Shown here: in pieces, positions 20,086 to 31,100 of the stretch
Layout of the letters: each line of letters starts with the position of its first letter
Numbering within the stretch: position 1 is the first letter of the stretch
Source of the DNA: CADEEN01 sp963816315
GTDB lineage: Bacteria; Pseudomonadota; Gammaproteobacteria; Burkholderiales; Burkholderiaceae_C
NCBI GenBank assembly: GCA_963816315.1
Contig: CAWFJZ010000047.1
Coordinates: forward strand, 62,001-126,000
DNA: 64,000 bases
Reading direction: 5' to 3'
Program-made: the position numbers and the translations under genes
Notes under the pieces: model-generated
The model's database searches: none
The model's input: the letters and a program-made list of their open reading frames with translations, nothing else
Told to the model about the DNA's origin: nothing

Positions 20086-20487
20086 TCAGACATGTCCTAC
20101 ACGCTGCATTGCGTAGAACGCCGCCGTGCCGGCCAGGGCGCTGGCAAACGCGCCCCAAGCCATGTCGGCCAGCGTCAGCGTCGCGCTCCAATGGCGCAGC
20201 GTCGCCATGTTCGTCAGGTCGTAGGTGCCGTAGGCCACCAGGCCGAACAGCGCACTGCGCCACGCCGCCATCCAGATGCTGTCGGGCATCGGCTGAACCG
20301 CCAGCGCCACCAGGCCGGCCGGGTAACCGAGGTAGAACAGCGCGGCCGGCAGGAGGCGGACTTGCGCCGCCATCAACTCGCCGATCTCGCGGCGGTAGAG
20401 ATCGCGTGCGATGACGCCGAGCCAGAGGGCATCGAGCACGCCCATGACCAACAACGCGGCGCCATAGCCCCAAACAACAGCCGGCAT
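20086..20487 (-). CDS. DUF2177-family membrane protein
   Basis: A 133-residue protein with four predicted membrane helices and the DUF2177 hallmarks: 'DALWLGVIA.DLY...IG.L', 'LFYLGYPAGL', 'AL.GLVAYGTYDLTNMATL..W' and a final 'AWGA.ASALA...'. The family is common beside photolyase or light-related genes in proteobacteria, which is notable given the BLUF gene next door, but no function is established. The ATG at 20487 opens the first helix. Confidence 0.85.
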   Translation of the reverse strand: MPAVVWGYGAALLVMGVLDALWLGVIARDLYRREIGELMAAQVRLLPAALFYLGYPAGLVALAVQPMPDSIWMAAWRSALFGLVAYGTYDLTNMATLRHWSATLTLADMAWGAFASALAGTAAFYAMQRVGHV

Positions 20488-20593
20488 ATCGTCTCCCCTT
20501 GCGTTACCGTCGAGTGTCGCCGCAGCGCGACGCCAACGCGCGTCGGATCGCGCACGCGCCCAGGGTAGGACGGGGCCGCGCCCTTCATGTCTT

Positions 20594-20628
20594 TTGACAC
20601 GGCCACGCCCGCCCGCCGCGCCTACATT
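20594..20628 (+). promoter_or_regulatory. Possible promoter elements upstream of the BLUF gene
   Basis: A consensus TTGACA (20594-20599) is followed by TACATT (20623-20628), but the 23-nt gap is too long for a standard sigma-70 promoter. A GTAGGACG sequence (20565-20572), one of a recurrent set, lies just before it. Confidence 0.25.
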
Positions 20629-20662
20629 GCCGGCCAAGACCACACCACGCTTTGCCCGCTCC

Positions 20663-21073
20663 GTGAACGCCTCGAACCAGCAATTCCTCTACCTCAGCCA
20701 CCTCGTCGCCAGCGTGCGCTACGACGTGGTCTCGGCCATCTGCCAAGTCTCGCGGCGGCGCAATGCCGAGCTGTCGCTGGCCGGCGTGCTGCTCTTCGAC
20801 GGCCACCGTTTCTGCCAGTGGCTCGAAGGCCCGCCGGATGCGCTGGCGCGTGTGCGCGAGTCGATCAACAGCGACCCGCGGCACGAGTTCGTGACCGTGC
20901 TCGTGGATCGGCCGCAGCCGCCGTTGGCGGCGACCGAGCCCTGGCAGGCCGGCTACTGCGGCCCGGACGAACTCGACCTGCTGGTCGGCCCCGAGCGCCA
21001 AGATCGCGCCGATGCCGACGAGACGATGACGATCTTTCGCGGCATTGTCAGCCGCTCTGACCTCTCGCCGTGA
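20663..21073 (+). CDS. BLUF-domain flavin photoreceptor
   Basis: A 136-residue single-domain protein. With GTG 20663 as start, Tyr10, Asn34 and Gln52 have exactly the spacing (24 and 42 residues) of the AppA triad Tyr21/Asn45/Gln63 that surrounds the flavin. The sequence 'GVLLFDGHRFCQWLEGP' is the typical third strand and the C-terminal helices are present. BLUF proteins bind FAD and change hydrogen bonding around Gln under blue light. No output domain is fused, so it must act through a partner. An in-frame ATG at 20594 would add a low-complexity extension and is not preferred. The gene ends 26 nt inside the convergent metallopeptidase gene. Confidence 0.92.
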   Translation: MNASNQQFLYLSHLVASVRYDVVSAICQVSRRRNAELSLAGVLLFDGHRFCQWLEGPPDALARVRESINSDPRHEFVTVLVDRPQPPLAATEPWQAGYCGPDELDLLVGPERQDRADADETMTIFRGIVSRSDLSP

Positions 21074-22062
21074 GCGCGCGTTGCACCAGTCGCAGCTTGC
21101 CGATCACCGGCGGCGGCAGCAGGTACGGGTAGCTGTCGGCCAGACCGAGGCTGCGCGACATGGCGTTGACAAAACGCGCCAGCGGCAGCCAATGGTCGAG
21201 CACGAGACGCTCCACCGGAGCGGTGGCGACGGCCTGCTCCGGTTGCACCGGCGCGCCGCCGGCCGATGACAACTGCAGGCCCCACGCCGCAGCGGTGTCC
21301 ACCGCATCGACCATCAGCAGGTAATGGGCACAGGTCTCGGCCCAGTCTTCCCACGGGTGGGCGCTGGCGTAGGCGCTGACGAAATGCTGCTGCCAGTCCG
21401 CCGCCGGGCCCTGCTGGTAGTGCCGCTCCAGCGACGCGTTGTAGTCCACGCGCTCGTCGCCGAACGTGGCGCGGAAGTCGTCGATCGCCGGCCAGCCTTC
21501 GACGAAGCGATGAAAGAAGTAGTGCGAGAGTTCATGCCGCAGGTGGCCGAGCACGGTGCGCTGCGGCTCGCCGAAACTGACCCGCGTCGCTTCGCGCACG
21601 GCGTCGTCGGCCTCGTTGAGGTTGAGCGTGATCGTGCCGTTCATCTGGCCGGTGAACGTCGGCGCGCCGGGGGCCGGCAACGTCCAGACAAAACGCAGCC
21701 CCTGCAGATCGTCGTCGCCCATCTTCGGCGCGAACGGCACGCCGAGTTGCAGCAGCGTGTACAGCACCTGGCGCTTGGCGGCTTCGGCGCGCGCGCGCAG
21801 CCAGTCGGCGCCGACGGCGCTCTCGGCGCCGGTGAGGCGGCAACTGCGGCAGCGCTCGATCGGGTCGGCGGCTTCGATGGCCCAGTTGCAGGCTTCCGTC
21901 GTCAGGCGTTGGACGCAGGTGCGATGCCCGCCGTCGGCCGCACCCACGCGCCACCATCTGCATCAGATCGGGCGCGAAGGCGATCTCGCTGCCGCAGGCC
22001 AGACAGACCGAATTTTCGAAATAGACCTGCTGTTGGCAGACCGGACAAGAGAACAGGTGCAT
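21048..22062 (-). CDS. Zinc-ribbon putative metallopeptidase, frameshifted
   Basis: The first frame, from ATG 22062, gives a zinc ribbon (CPVCQQQVYFENSVCLACG) and 'FAPDLMQMVA'. Near 21945-21965 the frame shifts and the rest continues to 21048, with a second cysteine group ('TC...T......C..C'), then RHELSHYFFHRF (HExxH zinc site) and 'PWEDWAETCAHYLLM.D'. This matches a family of about 340-370-residue cytoplasmic putative zinc-binding metallopeptidases with an N-terminal rubredoxin-like ribbon, of unknown substrate. Its ATG overlaps the stop of the 43-residue membrane gene (TGATG), so it is the last gene of the glucan-synthase operon. The 26-nt 3' overlap with the BLUF gene is convergent. Confidence 0.78.
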
Positions 22063-22193
22063 CAGTGCCAGAACGTCGTGTGTTGGGTCGATTCGTAGGC
22101 TACCAGGGCCAGGTAGGACAGCAAGGCGACGACCATGCACACCAGTGCAGCCATCACGGGCGCTGAAATACGGCGCGGAGTGAAACGAGTCAT
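22062..22193 (-). CDS. 43-residue single-span membrane protein
   Basis: A very short gene from ATG 22193: a basic N-terminus (TRFTPRR), one hydrophobic helix ('PVMAALVCMVVALLSYLALV') and a short polar tail. It overlaps the glucan synthase stop (ATGA) and the metallopeptidase start (TGATG), the kind of spacing expected for a real, translationally coupled gene. No family is recognised. It might be an accessory to the synthase, but that is only positional. Confidence 0.65.
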   Translation of the reverse strand: MTRFTPRRISAPVMAALVCMVVALLSYLALVAYESTQHTTFWH

Positions 22194-25100
22194 GTCGGTT
22201 GCTCCTGCGGGCTGCCGACGGGGCTGCCCACAGAGGAATAAGCATGATGCGGGCCGCTCGCTGCCGCGGCTGTAGGACGAAGTGACAACGTTGGTGGCGG
22301 CAGGCGCACGGTCCAGTGCGTGTTCTCGTGCAGCGTGTCGAGATCGAGCCACGTGCCCACGGCCAGATCACGGCGATCGGCCGCCGCCGTCGCCTCACGC
22401 ACGAGATCGAACACATGCTCGTGGCCGCGCCAGCGCAAGGTGACTTGCGCGCGCCGGCCAGTCCGGCGGCAGCAATGGTGCAAAGCGCACCAGCGCAGCG
22501 CGGCGCTGCACGCCGAGCAGCGACTCGACGCCGGCGCGCAGCAACCAGCCCGCCGCGCCCGTGTACCAGCTCCAGCCACCCTGGCCGCGCCACGGCGCAT
22601 GGCCATAGACGTCGCCGGCGACGGCATACGGTTCGAGCCGGTAGGCCGCGAACTGCCGCGCGTCGTTCATGCGGTGCGCCGGGCTCGCCGCCTGCCACGC
22701 CTGCCACGCGCGCGCTGCGTCACCGCTTTGCGCAAACGCCATCGACGCCCACGCCGCGGCATGCGTGTACTGGCCGCCGTTCTCGCGCACGCCGCGCGGG
22801 TAGGCCTGGATGTAGCCGGCGTTGGGTTGCTGCGTCGCCAGCGGCGGGTCCAACAGGCGCACGAGGTTGGCGTCGCCGTCGATCAGGTGCTCGGCCGCCG
22901 ACTGCATCGCCTGCTGCGCGCGCGACGCATCGCCGCCGCCGGCCAGCACGGCCCAGGCCTGCGCGATCAGATCGATCTTGCACTCGGCGTTGGCCGCCGA
23001 GCCGAGCGCGCTGCCGTCGTCGAAGAAGGCGCGGCGGTACCACGCGCCGTCCCAGCCGTGGGTTTCGATCGCTTGCAACAGGCTCGTGCGCGCCGCGCGC
23101 CAACGCGCGGCGCGCGCGGCCTCGCCGCGCTGCATGGCGAGTGCGGCCATCGGCTCGAGCATCGAGACCTGGAACCAGGCCAGCCACACCGACTCGCCCC
23201 GGCCTTCGATGCCGACGCGGTTCATGCCGTCGTTCCAGTCGCCGGCGCCCATCAGCGGCAGGCCGTGAATGCCGACGGCCAGGCTGCGGTCGAGCGCGCG
23301 CGCGGCATGCTCGAAGACGCTGGCGCTGTCGGTCGAAGCCTGCGGGATCTCGTACACGTCTTCGGCGCCCTCGGGCACCGGGCGGCCTTCGATGAACGGC
23401 GCCGGCGCATCGAGCAGGGCCGCATCGCCGCCGGTATCGAGGTGGCGCAGCACGCCGGCGACGAGCCACAGCAGGTCGTCGGAAAAGCGCGTGCGCACGC
23501 CGGCGCCTTCGGGCGGATGCCACCAATGCTGCACGTCGCCTTCGTGGAACTGGCGGCTGCAGCAGAGCAGGATCTGCTCGCGCAGCAGTTGCGGGTCGAG
23601 CGACGTCAGCGCCATCGCATCCTGCAACTGATCGCGAAAGCCGTACGCGCCGCCGATCTGATAGAAGCCCGCGCGCGCCCACAGCCGGCAGGCCAGCGTC
23701 TGGTAGCGCAGCCAGTGGTTGACGAGGGCGTCGAAGCGCGCGTCGGGCGTGCGCACCTGCACGCCGCCCAGGCGCTCGCGCCAAGCGCCGCGGGCGCGCT
23801 CGCTGCGCACGGCAGGATCGACCGCGCAGGCCTCTTCGGCCAGCACCTGCGCGGCGCTCTTGCTGTCGGCGTGGCCGAGCAGCAGCGTCACGTCCTCGAC
23901 GGTGTAAGGCGCGAGGTCGATTTCGATCGACAGCGCCGCGCACGGGTCCAGGCCGGTGCCGCTGCGCTGGCAGAACGCTTCGGGCACGACGCCGCGGCCA
24001 CGCGCGTCGAAGACCTCGCGGCGGTCGCAAGTCCAGTCGAAGGCCCAGGCCGGCTGCGGGCGGCGCGGGCGCAGTGCGAGGAAGGCCGTCGAGTCGGCGA
24101 AGCCGGTGCCGCCATCGGTCTGCGTGGCCAGCAGCGCCAGCGACGAGCGGGCGATCGTCACGTCGTCATCGAAGCGGCTGGCCGAGTTCCAGAAAGGCGC
24201 GGAGGCGATCGACATGCGGTCGGCCCAGCGCGCGCCGATCTGCCACGACGCCACCGCGATCACGCGCAGCCGGCGCGCGGTGCGCGTGGCCGTGCGCAGC
24301 TTGACATGCGTCTGCTTGATGCGCGTGGCGGCATCGACGCAGACTTCGAGCACGACGTCGATGCCGTCGTGCACATGCGCCACGCGCGTCCAGCCGGGCC
24401 CATGCTCGACCGTGTAGCGCACCGCATTCGCGGCGCCCCACGGCGCGGGCCAGGCGTTCCAGACCTGGTCGCTGTCGAGGTCGTGCAGCAGCAGCCACTC
24501 GGCGGCCGGGTCGGTGAGCGGGTCGTTCGACGGCGGTGTGAGTTGCAAGAGGCGGCTGTTGTGCGCCCAGACATGGCCGCCGCCGCCCTCGGTGACATGG
24601 CAGCCGAACTCCGGGTTGGCGAGCACGTTGGCCCAGGCGCGTTGCGGGCGCTGCGTCGCGCTGACGGCAAAGCGGCAGCCGCCGTGTTCGCGGTCGAAGC
24701 TCGGCATGTCCACCACCACGGCGGCCGACGGCGGGGCGGCCCACGGCACGTCGTTGGCCAGGTGAACCTGCTTCTGTTCGAGCGCGCCGGCGTGCCAGCG
24801 CCGCAGGTCGTAGATCACCGCGCCGGGCGCGCGGCCGTCGGCCAGCAGATCGATGCGCGCCAGCGCGCGCAGGGCCTCCTGCTGCGGCGGCGTCAGATCC
24901 TGCGAGCGCAGCACGTGCAGTCGGCAGGCGCTGTGCGCCGGTTGCGTGGCCGCTTCGCCGTGCGTGTGCAACAGGCGCATCAAGCCCTGGTGCACCGGCT
25001 GCAGGTAAGACACCGGCTCGGTGTCCTGCAGCACCACATCCACCGAGAGGCCGGCGCGCGCCCACAGCGGCGTCACGCGCGCCACCCAGTCGGCCAGCGG

Positions 25101-28100
25101 CAGGCCGTCGGCATCGGGCACGCGCACCAGCAGCAGCGGGCGCTCGCCGGAGATGCCCAGGTGCCAGAGGCAGCGCCGGTCGATGGCGGGCGCGGCCTTG
25201 ACGAGCGGCAGCGGCCGGGCGAGCAATTGCGCCAGCGGCGTCGAGAGCAATTGCCAGGCATGCCAGGCCGGGGCGTCGATGCGCGCTTCGCGCAGCGCGA
25301 TCAGCGCCAGCGCCGAGGCCATGCGCCACGCGCGCTCGACGTGCACGCGCTGGCGGTGCCGATCGACGATGGCCGCCAACTCGCCGGCGTCGTGCGAGAC
25401 CGCGGTGGCAAAACGCAGCTTGACCGCGCCGCGCGCCGGCAGCACGCAGCGCACCGCGATCGAAGCGATCGGGTCGAGGCCGCTGTCGGCCGGCTGCGGC
25501 TGGCGCTCGAAGCACGGCGACTGCACCGAGCGGCCGCGGCCGAGCGCGAACGCGCGGTCGGTGCAGGGCCGCGTCTCGACGATGTCGGCGTCCGATTCGG
25601 CGAGGAAGTGCACCGCATGCACGGTCGGGTCGCCTTCGAGTCGGCCTTTGCGCGTGAACCACAGCACGCGCAGGTCGGCGTCCCAGCGCGTCTGCACGAA
25701 CAGGTTGGAAAACGCCGGGTGCGCTTCGTCGGCCGCCTGCGTCGCCAGCACGAGCTCGAAGTACGAGGCCAGCTCGACGACGGGCGGCGCACCGGCCCCC
25801 GTGTGTTCGAGCGTGATCTCGCGCAACTCCACGTCCTCCTGCGGCGCCACCCAGACGCGCAGCCGCGACGACACCGCCGCGCCGATCGATTCGAAGGTGG
25901 CGGCATGCGGCTGCCACTCGCAGCGGTACTCGGCGCGCGGATCGGGGGCCGGATGCTGCGTCAGCGAATGCCAGCGCGCGCCGTGCTCACGTACGCCAGC
26001 CTCGTTGCGCGCTGCGACGCGCAGGAACATGAACGAGCCGTGCTCGCCGCGCAGCGCATCGTCGCGCCAGCGCGAGACGGCCAGCCCCGCCCAGCGCGTG
26101 GCGCCCGCGCCGTCGGGGCGCATCAGCACCGACATGCGGCCGTTGGACAGCATGGCGACCGGCTCCAGCGCGCGCGTGCCGGGCTGCAACGCGCGCGCCG
26201 GCAGGGCCGGCGTGTCGGTGTGCTCGTCGAGTGCAGGCGGGATCCACAGCGGCGGCGGGCGCAGCGGCCGCACCATCGCCGGCACCGGCTCGTGCAGCAG
26301 CGTCGACACCGCGCTGACCTGCGGGTGGCCCATGAACCAGCGCCGCGCCGCGCCGTCGTGCAGCGTGTTGGTCAGGGCCAGCAGCGACATGCCCTGGTGA
26401 TGCGCCATGAAGGTGGCGATGCGGCGCTGCGTCGTGCCGCTCTGCTGCCGCGACGCGGTGTGGTCGAGCGCTTCGATGAAACCGAAGCGGTCGCGCGCGC
26501 CGCGCTGCTGCAAGCGGCGCAGGTTGTGCCAGGCCTGCCACGGCGCCACCTGCAGCGCCAGCATCGACGCGTACGGCGCGATCACGCGCTCGTCGTCCGG
26601 CGTGCGCCGCAGCGCCAGCGCCGGCGCGCCCTGCGGCCCGTACTGGTAGGCCAGCGAGGCATCGCGCTCGGCATGCGCGCATTCCGAAATGCCCCACGGC
26701 AGATCCCACTCGCGGCCCTGATCGCGCTGCATCGCCACCGCGACCTGTGTCGCCGCCTGCAGCAGGCTGCCGGCGGGCTCATCGACCAGCAGGGTCGGCA
26801 TCAGGTACTCGAACATCGAGCCCGACCAAGATTGCAGGCCAACGTCGGCCCCCTGCGCAAACGTCGGCCGCTTCAACCTCGCCCAGTGGCGCGCCGGCAG
26901 GTCGCCCTTGGCGATCGCCACCAGGCTGGCCAGCCGCGCTTCGGAGCACAGCATGTCGTAGTGGTTGATGTCGAGCTGCTCGCCGCCGTTGCTGGCATCG
27001 AGCAGCGCGCCGATGTGCAGCAGCTCGCGCCGCGGGTCGTACAGCCAGCGGTAGTCGGCCGCCCAGCCGAGCTGTTCGGCCTGCGCGGCCAGCGCCGCGG
27101 CGCCGTCGGTCGGTGGCTCGTCGTCGAGGGTGAGCGAGCGCACCGTGCGCAGGTGGTCGAGCAAGAGCCACAGCGCTTGCTCGGCCGCATGCGGCGGCTC
27201 GCCGTCGAGCGTGGCTTCGGGCTCCAGTGCCGCCAGGCGGCGCTGCACCTCGTCGATGTCGGCCAGCATCGGCTCGGCCAGTGTCAGCACGCCGGCGCGC
27301 CGCGCTGCGGCGAGCTGGATCTGGCTGCGCAGCAGCGTGGCTTGCGCGGCTTCGTCGCAAGCCGCTCCGTCCAACTCGCGCAACGCACCGGCCACGGCCA
27401 CCAGCGCCGCGCTCAGGTTGCCGCTGTCCACCGTGGACAGGTAGGCCGGCGCCAGCACCGCCAGCGACTGCGTGTCGTACCAATTGAAGAAGTGGCCGCG
27501 GTGGCGCTGCAACGTTTGCAGCGTGGCCAGCGTGGCGCCGATGCGCGCCAACGTTTCGTTGCGGCCGATGAATCCGCAGCGCCGCGCGCACAGCACCGCC
27601 AGCAGGTACATGCCGATGTTGGTCGGCGAGGTCCGCGCTGCCGTCTGCCCATGCGGCAGGCGCTGGTGGTTGTCCGGCGGCAGATGGTGGTGGGCCGCGG
27701 TCACCATGTGCTCGAAATAGCGCCAGGTTTCGCGCGCCATGGCTTGCAGGTCTTCGGCCACGTCGGCGGTCAGCGGCCGTTCCTGCACCGCCGGCAGCGT
27801 TTGTGCGGCGCGCCAGGTGAGCAGCGGCGACAGTGCCCACAGTGCGCACAGCAGCAGGGCCGACGGCAGCGAGGCCGGTGCTGCGAGCACCAGCGCCGCG
27901 GCGATCAGCAGCGCCAGCGCGCTGACCTTGCGGTGGCGCCGCCACAGCGTGGCGCCGTCGCGCGAGGCCGCGGCTTCGGCGGCCGCCGCCGTGGTCCACG
28001 CGAGCAGACGACGCCGCGTGACCAGTTGGCGCACGAGCGCGCGCACGATCGCATCGACCGTCAGCAGCGACTGCTGCAGCAACTGCGCGAGCTGCCACGC

Positions 28101-30732
28101 CGTGCTGGCCAGCGCGCGGCCGAGCGCGTGGCCGACGTGGCGCACCAGCGGCGCCAGCGCCACGCGGTCGTCGGCGCCGGCCAACGTCGCCAGCGCGCCG
28201 ATCAGCGGCCCGATGCCCAGCGCCGCGACCACCAGCAGCAGCGCGGCCGCGGGTTGCGGCGTGCCGGTGACCGCGCTGGCGAGCAGCAAGCCGACGGCAG
28301 CGGGCGCGACCAGCGAGCGGCGCACGTTGTCGATCATCTTCCACAGGTTCAGGCCGCTGATCGCCCAGCGCCGCGGGCGCAGCATGAAGGGCAGCAACTG
28401 CCAGTCGCCGCGCACCCAGCGGTGCAGGCGCGACGAGGCCACGTCCGGGTGCACGGGAGCGCCTTCCAGCACCGGCACGTCGCTGACGGCGGCGCAGCGC
28501 AGCAGCGCGCCTTCGAGCAGGTCGTGGCTCAGCACCTGCTCGTTGGGCAGGCGGCCGGCGAGCACCGCCTGCGCGGCCGGCACATGGATCAGGCCCTTGC
28601 CGGCGAAGCTGCCTTCTTCGAACAGATCCTGATAGACCTCCGAGCTGGCGGCGCTGTACGGGTCGAGGCCCGGCTGGCCGGCCGACAGCGCGTGAAACCA
28701 GGTGGCGGTGCCGGGCCGCGGCAGCGGCAGCGCGACGCGCGGTTGCAGCACGCCGTAGCCTTCGACGACGCGCCGCTGCGGCCCATCGACGCGCGGCGTG
28801 TTCGCCGGGTGCGCGGCAATGCCGACCAGCGCGCGCAGCGTGCCCGGCGGCAGCAGCGTGTCGCTGTCGAGCACGACGAGGTACGGCGTTGGCGCAGCCG
28901 GCAGCGCCGGCGTGGCGATGAAGGCGTTGCCCGCCTGGCCCGACAAGCAGGCGATCAACTGCTCGACCTTGCCGCGCTTCCTTTCCCAGCCCATCCAGCA
29001 GCGCTCGCTGTCGCTCCACTGGCGCTTGCCGGTGCAGCAGCACGAAGCGCGGTGCGCCGTCGGGCAGCGGCGCGTGCTTGGTGTTCATCGCCTTCATCGC
29101 CGACTCGGCATGCGCCAGCAGCGCGGCGTCGTCGGGCAGCGTCTGCGACGGCGCATCGGCAAAGTCGGACAGCAGCGCGTACTGCGCCCACGCTTCGTGG
29201 CTGGCCAGGTGCTGGCGTTCGAGGCGTGCGGCCAGCGCGTCGATCTCGCTGTCGTCGTCGATCAGGCACGGCACCGCCACCAGCACGCGGTGGGCGGCGG
29301 CGATGCCGGCGTCGAAAGCCAGCCGCGGCAACGCCTTCGGCGCGATCCATTCGGCGATCAGGCGGTGGATCGCCGAGACCGCAATCTCCGAGGCCGGCAG
29401 CAGCACCAGCGGCCACAACCACCACGGCGCGTCGGCATGCAGCGTCAGCCCGGCCAGCGCCGCGGTGGCCGCGGCCAGGCTCGCCAGGTACAGCGGCAGG
29501 CGGGCGCGCCGCCAGGCATCGCTGGTGATGATGTCGCGCGGCGCGGCGATGCCCAGTGCCTCGGCCAGCAGGCGCCGGCCCGCGCCGTCGAGCCAATAGC
29601 CGGGCGTGGCCTGCAGCGGCGTGGCCGCGGCCGCGGTCTGTGTTTGTGCCAGCAGCGCGCGCGCCACGCGCACCTCGTCGAGGCCGCTGCGGCGGCTCCA
29701 CAGCTCGACCGCGTGCAGCGTGCGGTTCTGCGTCGTTTCGTTTTCGACGGCGAAGGTCGGCAACTGGCGCAGCACCTGCGCCAGGCGGCTGCGCTGGCCG
29801 ATCCAGGCCCGCCAGTCGAACTGCGCCACGGCGCGCAGCGAGCGCATCGCTTGCGAGACGTCGGCGTCATGCGCGGCTTCAGCCGCCTGCTGTTCGTGGC
29901 GTGTCGCGGACGGGTCGGGGAGTTGCGCAGCCAGCCAGGCGCGGCGCGGGTCGTCGCTGGCGAGTTCGCTCCAGCGCAGGTAGAGCTGCAGCAGAAAGAC
30001 GCGCTCGGCGCCGCGGCGCTGCAGCGCCTCGAGCACCGCGGCGATCTGCGGCAAATCCGCTTCGCCGGTCTCGCTGGCCACCCAGTTGGCCAGCGAGCGC
30101 GACGCGCGGTCGGCGGCCACGCGCTCGCCGACGCGGCGCAACTGCTCGATCAGCACCATGCGCAGCACCGAAGGCAGCGCCCACCACTCGCCCCACGTCG
30201 GCTCGACATGGTCCTGGTAGCCGTCGAAGAAGGCGTCGAGCAGTTGGGGATCGAATGCGTGGTGCACGCGCGGCAGCCAGGCCCAGGCGATGTCGTGCAC
30301 GCGCGGGCTGGCGTTGGCCGCGCCGCCGGCCAGCACCGGCAGGCGGCGGAAATAGCGCGCCGGCAAGGCTTCGGTGGCCTCGACGAGCTGCTCTTCGACC
30401 AGCGCGATGTTGTCGCCCAGCCATTGCGCCGCCGGTGTGATCGGCGCGCCGGGTTGGCGCAGACGTTCGAGCAGGTGCACCGCTTCGCGCAGCGCCTGTG
30501 CGTTGCGGCGCAGGCGCATGACGATCGGCGCACCCAGGTCGCCATCGACGCAGTGCGCCTCGTGCGACGCCGCCAACGCGGCGCCGTGCTGAGCCTGCGC
30601 GTCGGCCGGCAGCGCCGGCGCGTCGAGCGGCGGCTGCAGTGGCCCGCGCGCAGGCTCCAGCCACGACGTCAGGATCGACGGGGATGCGGGGAGCGCCTTG
30701 CGCAGTGTCGTTGCGAGCGTGGCCAAAGCCAC
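22190..30732 (-). CDS. ndvB: Cyclic beta-1,2-glucan synthase (NdvB type), two frameshifts
   Basis: About 2850 residues over three stretches. The N-terminal part (30732 to about 29030) has the helical region and first membrane segments. The middle and main part (about 29030 to 22450) has WMGWERKRGK, the glycosyltransferase DSD (VVLDSDTLLPPG), HDLLEG and RWVRGDWQ, more membrane helices, and then the glycoamylase-like and GH94 phosphorylase-like domains. A third frame supplies the last 80 residues ('AQVTLRWRGHEHVF') to the stop at 22190, which overlaps the next gene by ATGA. The length and order match NdvB/Cgs, which makes periplasmic cyclic glucans at the inner membrane. The break near 22450 lies in a (GC)n run where one missing GC restores the frame; the other is near 29021-29033. 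The start (GTG 30732) is uncertain; a GTG at 30771 would overlap the upstream gene. Confidence 0.85.
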
Positions 30733-30736
30733 TGCG

Positions 30737-31030
30737 TCAGACCAGGATCGCGACGGCCAGGGCCGGCACACCGACGAGCAGCAGCGTGGTCACGAAGCGG
30801 CGTGCCAACAAGCCATCGATCATCTCGGCCCAGCCGAGTGCACGGCCGCGCCAGCGGTAGCCCTCACGGCAGGCGGCGTGGAACGAGCCGGCCGACAGCG
30901 CGTGTTCCTGCAACAACGAGTCCGTGTCGTGAAAGAGCAGCCCGCGGGTTGCGGCCAAAGGGGTCGTGGTGGTGCTGAGCATGGCGGCCTCGGTGAGCGT
31001 TTGCAGAGTGTTCTGTTTGTTGCAAGCCAT
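30737..31030 (-). CDS. Small protein with C-terminal membrane helix, upstream of ndvB
   Basis: A 97-residue protein (ATG 31030; an inner ATG at 30982 would give 81 residues). The middle reads 'GLLFHDTDSLLQEHALSAGSFHAACREGYRWRGRALGWAEMIDGLLARRF' in pieces of mixed charge, then a hydrophobic C-terminal helix (TTLLLVGVPALAVAILV). No known family is recognised. It is the first gene of the ndvB operon, 5 nt before the synthase GTG, and is divergent from the Crp/Fnr gene 70 nt away, which could control it. Confidence 0.6.
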   Translation of the reverse strand: MACNKQNTLQTLTEAAMLSTTTTPLAATRGLLFHDTDSLLQEHALSAGSFHAACREGYRWRGRALGWAEMIDGLLARRFVTTLLLVGVPALAVAILV

Positions 31031-31100
31031 GTTAGAAAGCTGCGGGCCCTGCGGCTGTCGGTGTGGGGTCCGAGGGTTTGTAGGACAAGGCTGACAAACG

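Noticed and set aside
22320..29528. A plus-strand open frame of about 2400 codons opposite the glucan synthase
   Set aside because: The product is rich in Arg, His, Gln and Ala with no domain; it mirrors codon bias of the real minus-strand gene in high-GC DNA.
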